Below are positions 1-5,648 of a DNA stretch of 11,184 nucleotides, one piece after another. This DNA comes from an uncultured Bacilli bacterium (lineage in GTDB: Bacteria > Bacillota_I > Bacilli_A > RF39 > UBA660). The DNA is taken from positions 1 through 11,184 of the forward strand of contig CAKOHL010000033.1 in NCBI GenBank assembly GCA_934085635.1. Reading direction: 5' to 3'. Position 1 is the stretch's first letter. Each line of letters begins with the position of its first letter. Made by a program: the position numbers and the translations under genes. The notes beneath the pieces were generated by a model, which saw only the letters and a program-made list of their open reading frames with translations, ran no database searches and was not told where the DNA came from.

Positions 1-54
1 ATTTTGACTATTTTTTTTATTATGACAATTTTAATGTAATTTGCCCTCTAATTG

Positions 55-98
55 TTGATTTTATTTGCATTAATGATTTATAATAAAAGTGTGAGGTG
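55..98 (+). promoter_or_regulatory. Promoter and RBS of the rpiB-like gene
   Basis: A sigma-A type promoter is visible: TTGATT at 55-60, an 18-bp spacer and a perfect TATAAT at 79-84. A strong Shine-Dalgarno GAGGTG at 93-98 lies 5 nt before the ATG at 104. The predicted transcript starts near 91, so the leader is very short. Assignment is by consensus match only. Confidence 0.6.
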
Positions 99-103
99 AT
101 ATT

Positions 104-556
104 ATGAGAATAGGAATAGCAAGTGACCATCGTGGTTATAAAGAAAAAGAAAAATTAAAAAAATATTTTGTTAAAAAGAATATTGAATTTGTTGATTATG
201 GTACTGATTCTACTGAATCTGTAGATTTTCCTGATTATGCTTTTAAATTATGTCAAGGTATTCTTTCTGGAGAGATTGAAAAAGGAATACTTATTTGTGG
301 AACTGGTATAGGAATGAGCATTGCTGCAAATAAGGTTAAAGGTATTATGTGCGCTAAAGTTGATTGTGCTGAAGAAGCTAGGCTTGCTGTTGAACATAAT
401 CACGCTAATGTTATAAGTTTTACTTCTGAATTCTTTATGTCTGAAATGAAAGAAATTGTTAATGCTTATTTAAAAGCTAAACCTTTAGAAGAAGAAAGAT
501 ATTTAAGAAGAATAGAAGAAATTAAAAAAATAGAAAAGAAGAAAAGTTATAAATAA
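104..556 (+). CDS. rpiB: RpiB/LacAB-family sugar-phosphate isomerase
   Basis: This is a cytoplasmic isomerase of the RpiB/LacA/LacB family, which interconverts aldose and ketose phosphates (ribose-5-P/ribulose-5-P, allose-6-P/allulose-6-P or galactose-6-P/tagatose-6-P). The 150 residues match the usual family length. Visible motifs are the N-terminal IGIASDHRG with D8-H9, the phosphate/active-site loop ICGTGIGMSIAANK with C65 as the expected catalytic base and T67, and an HNHAN segment at 98-102 where the family has H-N-x-A-N. The C-terminus is a charged helical tail rich in Lys and Glu. A good RBS sits 5 nt upstream of the ATG. The spoIID-like gene follows closely with no terminator between them, so read-through is possible. 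The exact substrate cannot be told from sequence, and the ribose-5-phosphate role is the default reading. Confidence 0.88.
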   Translation: MRIGIASDHRGYKEKEKLKKYFVKKNIEFVDYGTDSTESVDFPDYAFKLCQGILSGEIEKGILICGTGIGMSIAANKVKGIMCAKVDCAEEARLAVEHNHANVISFTSEFFMSEMKEIVNAYLKAKPLEEERYLRRIEEIKKIEKKKSYK

Positions 557-563
557 TAATGTG

Positions 564-596
564 TTTTATGCATATTATTATTTTTTATGCATAAAA
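564..596 (+). repeat. Repeated TTTTATGCATA word (direct and inverted) before spoIID
   Basis: TTTTATGCATA occurs at 564-574 and again at 583-593. Because ATGCAT is self-complementary, the pair can also fold as TTTTATGCAT (564-573) against ATGCATAAAA (587-596), with a 13-nt AT loop. It fills the gap between rpiB and the ATG of spoIID at 603. It could be a weak hairpin, part of a sporulation-sigma promoter, or a regulator site. There is no clear T-tract after the stem, so it is not a good terminator. Confidence 0.4.
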
Positions 597-602
597 TTTA
601 CT

Positions 603-1511
603 ATGAAAAAATATTTTTATATAATACCAATCTTGTTAATTATTTATTTTTTTACACTTAATTTGAAAGATAAAAAGGTTGAAGCTAAAAAGAAACCGTA
701 TACTGAGTTAAAAGAATCTATTAACGTTAAAGTACTTGTTAATGACACTACGGAAGAAATGAAAATTAACGATTATATTATTGGTGTTGTTTCTTGTGAA
801 ATGCCAGCTTTATTTAATATAGAAGCTTTGAAAGCGGGAGCAGTGGCAGCTAGGACTTTTTATTATTATAATTATGGTATTTTTGAAAATTATGTTGCTA
901 AAAATAGCGATCAGTGTTTTATAACAACTGATAAAATGAAAGAAAACTGGAAAGATAATTATGAAGAGTATTATAATAAAATTAAAAATGCTGTTTTAAG
1001 TACTGATAATGAAGTAGTTACTTATGATGATAAAATTATTCATTCTTATTATTTTAGTATGTCTAATGGTTATACTGAAAATGCTATGAATGTTTTTAAA
1101 GAAAATGAACCTTATTTAAAAAGTGTGACTTCATTATGGGAAAAGAACCTAAATAATTATGAAAAGACTTTAAGTGTAAGTGTAGATGAATTTAAGAAAA
1201 AGCTTAATATTACAGATAAAAATATAAATGTCTATATAAAATCTAGATTTGATAGTGGAAGGGTTAATGAATTTGTTGTTAATAGTAAAATATTTGAGGG
1301 TACTCTCGTTAGAAAATTATTTAACCTTAGAAGTGCGGACTTTGATTTTAGTATAGAAAATGACTTAGTTACATTTACTACGCGTGGATATGGGCACGGT
1401 GTTGGAATGAGTCAATATGGCGCTAATGAAATGGCTAAGAGTGGTTATAAGTATGATGAAATACTAAAATATTATTATACAGGTACAAAAATACTTAAAA
1501 GTTATGTATAA
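603..1511 (+). CDS. spoIID: Stage II sporulation protein D (SpoIID/LytB), peptidoglycan lytic transglycosylase
   Basis: SpoIID is a membrane-anchored lytic transglycosylase that works with SpoIIM and SpoIIP to thin septal peptidoglycan during forespore engulfment. The ATG at 603 gives 302 residues starting MKKYFYIIPILLIIYFF, a short N-terminus followed by one membrane segment. An upstream in-frame GTG at 561 would add 14 residues ahead of this anchor, and neither start has a clear RBS. The SpoIID core is plain: GVVSCEMP at about 61-68 with the catalytic Glu at 66, then AVAARTF at 80-86, FSMSNGYTE at 151-159 and the C-terminal GYGHGVGMSQYG at 262-273. SpoIIQ follows 42 nt downstream. The spoIID-spoIIQ neighbourhood is also found in Bacillus, which supports the sporulation role over a general LytB amidase-enhancer role. 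In known systems spoIID is SigE-controlled; I cannot assign the promoter here with confidence. Confidence 0.88.
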   Translation: MKKYFYIIPILLIIYFFTLNLKDKKVEAKKKPYTELKESINVKVLVNDTTEEMKINDYIIGVVSCEMPALFNIEALKAGAVAARTFYYYNYGIFENYVAKNSDQCFITTDKMKENWKDNYEEYYNKIKNAVLSTDNEVVTYDDKIIHSYYFSMSNGYTENAMNVFKENEPYLKSVTSLWEKNLNNYEKTLSVSVDEFKKKLNITDKNINVYIKSRFDSGRVNEFVVNSKIFEGTLVRKLFNLRSADFDFSIENDLVTFTTRGYGHGVGMSQYGANEMAKSGYKYDEILKYYYTGTKILKSYV

Positions 1512-1523
1512 ATTATAAAAAAA

Positions 1524-1552
1524 TGTTCACATTACTATTAGGAGCGTGAACA
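1524..1552 (+). promoter_or_regulatory. Hairpin enclosing the spoIIQ ribosome binding site
   Basis: TGTTCAC (1524-1530) and GTGAACA (1546-1552) are perfect 7-bp inverted arms. The 15-nt loop holds the Shine-Dalgarno AGGAG at 1540-1544, and the right arm ends 1 nt before the ATG at 1554. In RNA this would place the RBS in a loop and the start next to a stem, which could tune translation. In DNA it could equally be a dyad operator. It has no T-tract. Confidence 0.5.
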
Positions 1553-1553
1553 A

Positions 1554-2210
1554 ATGAAAAATGGTGTTAAAAAATTATTTGTACCTGGTGTGTATCTTGT
1601 CGCTGTACTAGCGGTTATCGGTTGTATACTTTTAACTATTACAAGTATTAATAAGTACTTGTCTGAAGAGAAAAACTTTACTTATTCGGTAGATGGTATA
1701 ATAAATGGACCGGTTAAGAGTGTTAACAAAGAGCAAAATGGTAATGTTACTACTGATAAAGAAACTATTATTAGACCATATAAATCTGATAAAGTTAGTA
1801 TAGGAAGAAACTTTTATGATTTTAAGGGAGAAGCTAGTAATCAAGAAAATGCTATTATCTTTTATGAAAACACTTATATGCAGAACTCTGGTGTTGATTA
1901 TGTAAGTGACGAAGAGTTTGAAGTTATAAGTGTATTAGATGGTAAAGTATTAAGTGTTGACTATAATGAGATATTAGGTAATATTATTAAAGTAGAACAT
2001 TCAAATGATTTGATTACTATTTATCAAGGTATTGATAAATCAGAATTAAAAGTAGGACAAGAGATAACTCAAGGTAGTACAATAGGTATGAGTGGTACAT
2101 CTAAAGTAAATTCTAAGTATCCAACTTCATTACATTTTGAAGTTTATTATAAAGGTACACTAATTGATCCAGAGAGTTTTTATACATTAAATTTAGAAGA
2201 TTTACAATAA
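1554..2210 (+). CDS. spoIIQ: SpoIIQ-like LytM/M23-domain sporulation protein, degenerate
   Basis: This is a single-pass membrane protein with an extracytoplasmic LytM (peptidase M23) fold. In spore formers SpoIIQ of the forespore binds SpoIIIAH of the mother cell to form the channel between the two compartments. The 218 residues show a membrane segment at about 10-30, a linker, and the LytM domain from about 95 to 205. The domain includes the strands around VISVLDGKVLSV, VGQEITQGSTIGMSGTS and LHFEVYYKGTLIDP. Metal-site residues are altered. The first motif HxxxD reads N111-S-G-V-D115, and the HxH motif reads S192-L-H194. An enzymatic role is therefore unlikely. Bacillus subtilis SpoIIQ is also degenerate, whereas some clostridial homologues keep the first His. 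The RBS AGGAG is at 1540-1544, and a terminator follows the stop at once. Confidence 0.85.
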   Translation: MKNGVKKLFVPGVYLVAVLAVIGCILLTITSINKYLSEEKNFTYSVDGIINGPVKSVNKEQNGNVTTDKETIIRPYKSDKVSIGRNFYDFKGEASNQENAIIFYENTYMQNSGVDYVSDEEFEVISVLDGKVLSVDYNEILGNIIKVEHSNDLITIYQGIDKSELKVGQEITQGSTIGMSGTSKVNSKYPTSLHFEVYYKGTLIDPESFYTLNLEDLQ

Positions 2211-2235
2211 ACTGACCTAAAAATCAGTTTTTTTT
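2209..2235 (+). terminator. Intrinsic terminator after spoIIQ
   Basis: Stem AAACTGA (2209-2215) pairs with TCAGTTT (2224-2230) across an 8-nt loop, and a run of T residues extends to 2235. It overlaps the spoIIQ stop codon and ends the spoIID-spoIIQ unit before the agr region. Confidence 0.8.
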
Positions 2236-2256
2236 GAAAAAAATTTAAAACTGGCA

Positions 2257-2309
2257 CTGTTATTCCCTGTTTTATTTGGAAAAATGTGGTATTATATAAT
2301 TTGAAGGTG
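2257..2309 (+). promoter_or_regulatory. Probable agrA promoter with 10-bp-spaced CTGTT repeats and RBS
   Basis: An extended -10 element TGTGGTATTAT (2285-2295 region, -10 TATTAT at 2290-2295) precedes the gene. A second TATAAT at 2295-2300 would start transcription inside the RBS and is less likely. No good -35 is seen. Upstream, CTGTTATT (2257-2264) and CTGTTTTA (2267-2274) form a direct repeat of 10-bp period where an activator could sit. The Shine-Dalgarno GAAGGTG is at 2303-2309, 8 nt before the ATG. The leader would be about 16 nt. Confidence 0.4.
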
Positions 2310-2317
2310 CATATTTT

Positions 2318-3028
2318 ATGGTAAATTTTGTTATAGTAGAAGATAATCCGTTGCATATGAAGAAGACTGAAGAGTATATTGTAAGCTATATGATGCAAAA
2401 TACTTATGATTTTAAAGTGCAAAAATTTGAAGGATTAACAAATGATTTTGATAAGTATGCTTCTAATACTCAAAATAATAATATTTATATTTTGGATTTT
2501 GAGTTGGGAAACAATACTACAGCTATTGATGTGGCAAGAAGAATTAGACAATATGAGTGGAAGAGTCCAATTATTGTTTTTACAGTTAATGGTGGGATGG
2601 CGTTTGAAACTTTTAAACAACGTTTGCAAATTCTTGATTTTATTAATAAGCAAGTGGAACCTACAAAGAATTTACACGAACTATTTGATATTTGTTTTGA
2701 TCAATTAAATTTAAGGCGTAATTTTAAATACCGTGTTGGGCAGACAGATGTATCGATTGATTTTTCTCATATACTGTATGTGTATAAGGATACTGTTGAT
2801 AGGAAAAGTGTAATTGTTACAGATAATGGAGAATTTAGTATTAATATGACTCTAAGAAAAACGAAAAGTCTTTTAGGCAGTGAATTTATGTATACTCATA
2901 AATCTTATGTTGTTAATATGAGCAGAATAACTATGCTTGATTGGAAGAATCTTAATGTAATATTTGATAATGGTAGAATAGAACCTTTACTATCAAGAAC
3001 ACATAAGAAGGAGCTGACTGAAAGATGA
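2318..3028 (+). CDS. agrA: AgrA-like response regulator (REC + LytTR)
   Basis: This is a cytoplasmic two-component regulator of the AgrA/LytTR class, expected to be phosphorylated by the adjacent AgrC-like kinase and to bind direct repeats in target promoters. Residues 1 to about 125 form the receiver domain: acidic pocket E8-D9 in FVIVEDN, phospho-acceptor D60 in ILDFELG, T89 in VFTVNG and K111 in FINK. Residues about 138-236 form a LytTR DNA-binding domain with ILYVYKD, the TLRKTKSLLGSEFMYTHKSYVVN block and NGRIEPLLSRTHKKEL at the end. The length of 236 residues is typical. It overlaps agrC by ATGA (3025-3028), so the two are translationally coupled. The order A then C is the reverse of the staphylococcal C-A order. 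The symbol is assigned by domain architecture plus the linked agrB and agrD, not by close sequence identity. Confidence 0.85.
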   Translation: MVNFVIVEDNPLHMKKTEEYIVSYMMQNTYDFKVQKFEGLTNDFDKYASNTQNNNIYILDFELGNNTTAIDVARRIRQYEWKSPIIVFTVNGGMAFETFKQRLQILDFINKQVEPTKNLHELFDICFDQLNLRRNFKYRVGQTDVSIDFSHILYVYKDTVDRKSVIVTDNGEFSINMTLRKTKSLLGSEFMYTHKSYVVNMSRITMLDWKNLNVIFDNGRIEPLLSRTHKKELTER

Positions 3029-4323
3029 GTATTTTAGAGATTACCATATGTTTTTTATCAATTATGTTGAATGTTTTATGTATGTCATATTGTTATAAGA
3101 AATTAAATAATGTTAGAAAAATTTCTGGTTTAATCTACTGTTTATTAGTCGTAATATTAAGTTTAATTGTTTTTGTAGTGAATTATTACATTGTTTTTAA
3201 ATATAGAATAATTCTCTTTTGTTTAGCAATGGTTATATTTTATAAATTAGTTTATAAAGATAAGTTATCTGATGTAATCATAAAAACTTTAAGTATATAT
3301 TTAGTTGTATTTATTGTAGATTTTTTAGTTTCACTTTTACTAATAATTATTTTTAATGGTGGTGTAGTTGATGTTTCATATGTTAATTATGTTAAAGCAT
3401 TTAGTACTTTTTTAGTTTCAATGTGTTTATTCTTAATTTTCACTTATACAAAAATCAATAATCTAATTATTAAACTATATAAACTTATAAAAAATAAAAA
3501 TGAAATATTTTCTTTTATATTACTTTTAATGGGATTTGTTGTTATTTCAATTATTACATACAATAATGCATCTGATTTAAAAATGAAAAATTTTATACCC
3601 TCTTTATGTGTTATTTTATTTATTTTAATTATAAGCATTGTTATGATTTATCAATATTTTAAAACCAAAACTGCTGAGAAAGAACAAAAACAACTTTTAG
3701 AGTTGATGGAAGAATATGAAAATTTATTAGAAACTGGAAGAGAAAATAGACACGAAATGTTAAATAATTTAATAGTTTTGAAAACTGAGAAAAATAAGGC
3801 GTCTGAAAAGTATGAGGAATTACTTGATGATATAATTAGACAATATCAAAGTAAGAAAAGTACTAATTATAGCAGTTTATATAAGTTACCTTCAGGTATA
3901 AAAGGTATAGTTTATTATAAAATGGCTAATATTAAAGATAATGAAATTACTTTTACTTCTGTTATTTCTGATGAAATGTATAAACTATTTGATGAAATGG
4001 ATACTAAACTATATTATAAAGTTTGTAAAATTACAGGTATTTTAATTGATAATGCTATAGAGGCAAGTACGGTATCTGATGATAAACTTCTCTTAGTAGA
4101 TATTTATAAAGAAAATAATTTAATTAATATTTATATTGAAAATACTTTTGAAGGAAATGTTGATATTGATTTAATAAATAAAAAAGGTTTTTCAACTAAA
4201 GGGAAAAACCGTGGTTTAGGACTTCACATAGTTTCAACAATTCTTAGAGAAAATGATAACTTAAGTCTTGAACAGAGAGTTGTTAATAATAAATTTGTTT
4301 CAATATTAAAAATAAAGCTCTAG
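3025..4323 (+). CDS. agrC: AgrC-like membrane sensor histidine kinase
   Basis: This is a quorum-sensing kinase expected to bind the cyclic AgrD peptide outside the cell and phosphorylate AgrA. The first roughly 210 of its 432 residues are strongly hydrophobic, with about six or seven membrane segments, the usual AgrC sensor form. A coiled linker (about 214-240) leads to the dimerisation/phosphorylation helix GRENRHEMLNNL, with H243 as the likely phosphorylated residue. The catalytic ATPase domain shows the N-box ILIDNAIEAS (339-348) and the G-box TKGKNRGLGLHIV (391-403). This pattern fits the HPK10/AgrC family of kinases. The start overlaps the agrA stop, and the RBS AAGGAG at 3008-3013 lies inside agrA. 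A terminator hairpin begins in the last codons. It faces agrBD tail to tail. Confidence 0.85.
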   Translation: MSILEITICFLSIMLNVLCMSYCYKKLNNVRKISGLIYCLLVVILSLIVFVVNYYIVFKYRIILFCLAMVIFYKLVYKDKLSDVIIKTLSIYLVVFIVDFLVSLLLIIIFNGGVVDVSYVNYVKAFSTFLVSMCLFLIFTYTKINNLIIKLYKLIKNKNEIFSFILLLMGFVVISIITYNNASDLKMKNFIPSLCVILFILIISIVMIYQYFKTKTAEKEQKQLLELMEEYENLLETGRENRHEMLNNLIVLKTEKNKASEKYEELLDDIIRQYQSKKSTNYSSLYKLPSGIKGIVYYKMANIKDNEITFTSVISDEMYKLFDEMDTKLYYKVCKITGILIDNAIEASTVSDDKLLLVDIYKENNLINIYIENTFEGNVDIDLINKKGFSTKGKNRGLGLHIVSTILRENDNLSLEQRVVNNKFVSILKIKL

Positions 4324-4340
4324 TTAACACTAGAGTTTTT
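4316..4340. terminator. Bidirectional terminator between agrC and agrD
   Basis: CTCTAG (4318-4323) pairs with CTAGAG (4330-4335) across a 6-nt loop. TTTTT follows on the plus strand (4336-4340), and on the minus strand the stem is followed by a T-rich CTTTATTTTT. The stem overlaps the agrC stop codon and lies just beyond the agrD stop at 4353, so it suits both convergent transcripts. Confidence 0.7.
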
Positions 4341-4352
4341 ACTATGATACTT

Positions 4353-4472
4353 TTATTTTAAAAGGCTTTCTGGCATTTCTTCTTCATCTAAGAAGCTTAC
4401 CCAACAAGCACCTGATGTAAATTTAGCAATGTATTCTCCAAGAAGTCCTGTAATAGTTGCGAATAATTTCAT
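4353..4472 (-). CDS. agrD: AgrD-like autoinducer peptide precursor
   Basis: This 39-residue gene starts 2 nt after the agrB stop on the minus strand, with GGGAG inside the end of agrB as RBS. It has the three-part AgrD layout. There is an amphipathic N-terminal helix (MKLFATITGLLGEYIAKF), a core with a single Cys (SGACWVSFL, C23), and an acidic C-terminal tail DEEEMPESLLK. The tail segment D29-E-E-E-M-P34 lines up with DEVEVP in Staphylococcus aureus AgrD-I, where AgrB cuts just before the Asp. By that alignment the mature ring would be a thiolactone from C23 to L28, six residues rather than the usual five. A five-residue ring closing at F27 cannot be excluded. AgrB would process it, the peptide would be exported, and AgrC would sense it. 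Recognition rests on layout, the Cys, the Pro-containing acidic tail and the agrB neighbour. Confidence 0.9.
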   Translation of the reverse strand: MKLFATITGLLGEYIAKFTSGACWVSFLDEEEMPESLLK

Positions 4473-4474
4473 TT

Positions 4475-5077
4475 CTATTCTCCCTTCTTATAATTTAAAT
4501 AATTGTTATAACTTACTCCAAATAGTTTGTAAGTTAGTGGTAGACAAACGAATACTGCAAGCAATAAAGAAAATAGTAAACAGTTTGCAAGAGTATTGTT
4601 GTCTACGAAGAAGACTAGAACAGTATATAAGGATCCACTCACTACACTGGCATATTTATATATGTGTCTTCTTTTTTGGTTAATTAATGGCCGCTTCTCC
4701 GTGTCTGCAGGGGCGAAGAAACCTAACAGTACCACACTAACACTGCATAGTGCGAGTCTGACTTTATTGTCTATTATGAGAAGCCTACATAGGTAAGGTA
4801 AACCAATAAATATGATTAAACTACCCACCCAACAATGCCAGCTTTTCTTGGCGTGAACTCCAAATACAGTTAGCCGTAATAGACTATAAAGGGTCATCAA
4901 TAATAGAAGTGTTTTTAAGTATCCTAGTAAGTATGATATTAGGAAAATGACGATAGTTTTTGTTATATTTAAGTATAGGCTACTTAATCCATAACGTATA
5001 ACTACTATTTTCTCTTTGTCATAATCGTAATACCGCCCGATGTTATTCATAATGGAATTAATTAAAAGATCTTTCAT
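4475..5077 (-). CDS. agrB: AgrB-like membrane cysteine endopeptidase
   Basis: AgrB is an integral membrane peptidase that removes the C-terminal tail of AgrD and helps close the thiolactone ring. The 200 residues match the family length. The catalytic pair is visible in RLTVFGVHAKKSWHCW, with H75 and C82 (H77 and C84 in S. aureus). The conserved FFAPADTEKRPL block is at about 120-131. Hydrophobic segments at about 40-65, 83-100, 107-121, 143-158 and 164-185 fit a polytopic protein. It is followed 2 nt later by agrD. The RBS is weak (AAG-rich sequence 5' of the ATG). Codon choice is unusual beside its neighbours: the stretch around 4680-4720 uses TTC, GCC, GAC, ACG and CGG, whereas the plus-strand genes favour A/T-ending codons. 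This could reflect different ancestry of the agrBD half. Confidence 0.9.
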   Translation of the reverse strand: MKDLLINSIMNNIGRYYDYDKEKIVVIRYGLSSLYLNITKTIVIFLISYLLGYLKTLLLLMTLYSLLRLTVFGVHAKKSWHCWVGSLIIFIGLPYLCRLLIIDNKVRLALCSVSVVLLGFFAPADTEKRPLINQKRRHIYKYASVVSGSLYTVLVFFVDNNTLANCLLFSLLLAVFVCLPLTYKLFGVSYNNYLNYKKGE

Positions 5078-5157
5078 TTTTTTCTTACCACTTCCGCATT
5101 CATTATAAATTATTTATTTCTAGAAATGTTTTAAATATGTGCGTTATAATTATTTTT

Positions 5158-5224
5158 GTGTATAAATTATACTAGCAAAAAATATCTTTTAAAAATTTAT
5201 CACATTATGCATTTTTGTTAACAC
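5158..5224 (-). promoter_or_regulatory. Candidate agrBD promoter with LytTR-like direct repeats
   Basis: Reading the minus strand, GTGTTAA (5224-5218) and GTGATAA (5203-5197) are 21 bp apart, two helical turns, the spacing known for AgrA-type LytTR regulators. A TATAAT (5171-5166) lies 25 bp further on with no good -35, as expected for an activator-dependent promoter. The -10 is part of the palindrome GTATAA-A-TTATAC (5160-5172). A second TATAAT at 5107-5102 is an alternative closer to the gene. The repeats do not match the S. aureus AgrA consensus closely. Confidence 0.35.
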
Positions 5225-5287
5225 TTAGTACATTAATTCAACAAATTATATCGTAAGTTTAGTAACTTGTAGTTACCAAGCAAGAAA

Positions 5288-5304
5288 TGTCGAAATTTGT
5301 CGAC
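5288..5304 (+). promoter_or_regulatory. Tandem Spo0A boxes
   Basis: TGTCGAA at 5288-5294 is an exact match to the Spo0A box (TGNCGAA), and TGTCGAC at 5298-5304 matches 6 of 7. They are in the same orientation and exactly 10 bp apart, the head-to-tail spacing known for Spo0A dimers. They end 9 bp before the -35 of the cold-shock gene promoter. The same segment can also be read as a small dyad GTCGA/TCGAC, so a hairpin or another dyad-binding protein remains possible. Confidence 0.5.
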
Positions 5305-5313
5305 TTAAAAAGT

Positions 5314-5362
5314 TTGATTAAAACACAATGATGTTTTAATATAAAGTTATGGAAGCGAGGTG
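5314..5362 (+). promoter_or_regulatory. Promoter and RBS of the cold-shock gene
   Basis: TTGATT (5314-5319), a 17-bp spacer and TAATAT (5337-5342) form a sigma-A type promoter. The Shine-Dalgarno GAGGTG (5357-5362) lies 10 nt before the ATG at 5373. The implied leader of about 24 nt is much shorter than the long cold-box leaders of enteric cspA genes. An out-of-frame ATG at 5366 opens only four codons. Confidence 0.5.
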
Positions 5363-5372
5363 TTAATGAGGT

Positions 5373-5597
5373 ATGACTAGAAGAGGTAGAGTCAAGTGGT
5401 TCAATAATGAAAAAGGCTACGGATTTATTGAAATAGGTGTTGAAAAGAATGAAGATGTATTTGTACATTATTCTGCAATTGAACAAGATGGATATAAAAC
5501 TCTTAAAGAAGGCGATATCGTTGAATTTACTTTAATAGAGACCGCCAAAGGTAAACAGGCTATTGGTGTCAAAGAAGTTGTATTAACTACTATTTAA
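5373..5597 (+). CDS. csp: Cold-shock domain protein (CspA family)
   Basis: This is a small cytoplasmic nucleic-acid-binding protein with one cold-shock domain, a five-stranded OB-fold that acts as an RNA chaperone. Its 74 residues are slightly longer than the usual 65-70. The domain starts at GRVKWFNNEKGYGFIE, with RNP1 KGYGFIE at 14-20 and RNP2 DVFVHY at 28-33, followed by EGDIVEFTLIETAKGKQAIGV. The N-terminus carries two extra Arg (MTRRGR). It is monocistronic, with its own promoter and a terminator overlapping the stop. The upstream tandem Spo0A-box match suggests it, or the divergent agrBD unit, may respond to entry into sporulation; that is inference. Which csp paralogue it is cannot be told. 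Confidence 0.92.
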   Translation: MTRRGRVKWFNNEKGYGFIEIGVEKNEDVFVHYSAIEQDGYKTLKEGDIVEFTLIETAKGKQAIGVKEVVLTTI

Positions 5598-5608
5598 GTA
5601 GTTTTTTT
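5585..5608 (+). terminator. Intrinsic terminator after the cold-shock gene
   Basis: AACTAC (5585-5590) pairs with GTAGTT (5598-5603) over a 7-nt loop that contains the stop codon. A T7 run at 5602-5608 follows. Confidence 0.75.
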
Positions 5609-5615
5609 CTTTTAG

Positions 5616-5640
5616 ATGTGGTATATTAAATATAGAGGAG
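5616..5640 (+). promoter_or_regulatory. Probable hpf promoter (extended -10) and RBS
   Basis: TGTGGTATATT (5617-5627) is an extended -10 with hexamer TATATT (5622-5627). It shares the word ATGTGGTAT with the segment before agrA. No clear -35 is seen, because the preceding bases are the T-tract of the upstream terminator. The RBS AGAGGAG is at 5634-5640. Confidence 0.35.
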
Positions 5641-5648
5641 ATGATATG

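Noticed and set aside
561..602. GTG start at 561 for spoIID
   Set aside because: It has no RBS, reads through the ATGCAT repeats and puts 14 odd residues ahead of a normal Met-Lys-Lys membrane anchor.
1632..1844. Minus-strand frame within spoIIQ
   Set aside because: It lies within a confidently assigned gene and has no RBS or recognisable motif.
4429..4796. Plus-strand frames opposite agrB and agrD
   Set aside because: agrB and agrD on the minus strand have clear catalytic and peptide motifs. The plus frames are low-complexity complements.
5366..5380. Four-codon upstream frame overlapping the cold-shock start
   Set aside because: Too short, and its spacing to GAGGTG is only 3 nt. It is probably chance in a G-rich leader.
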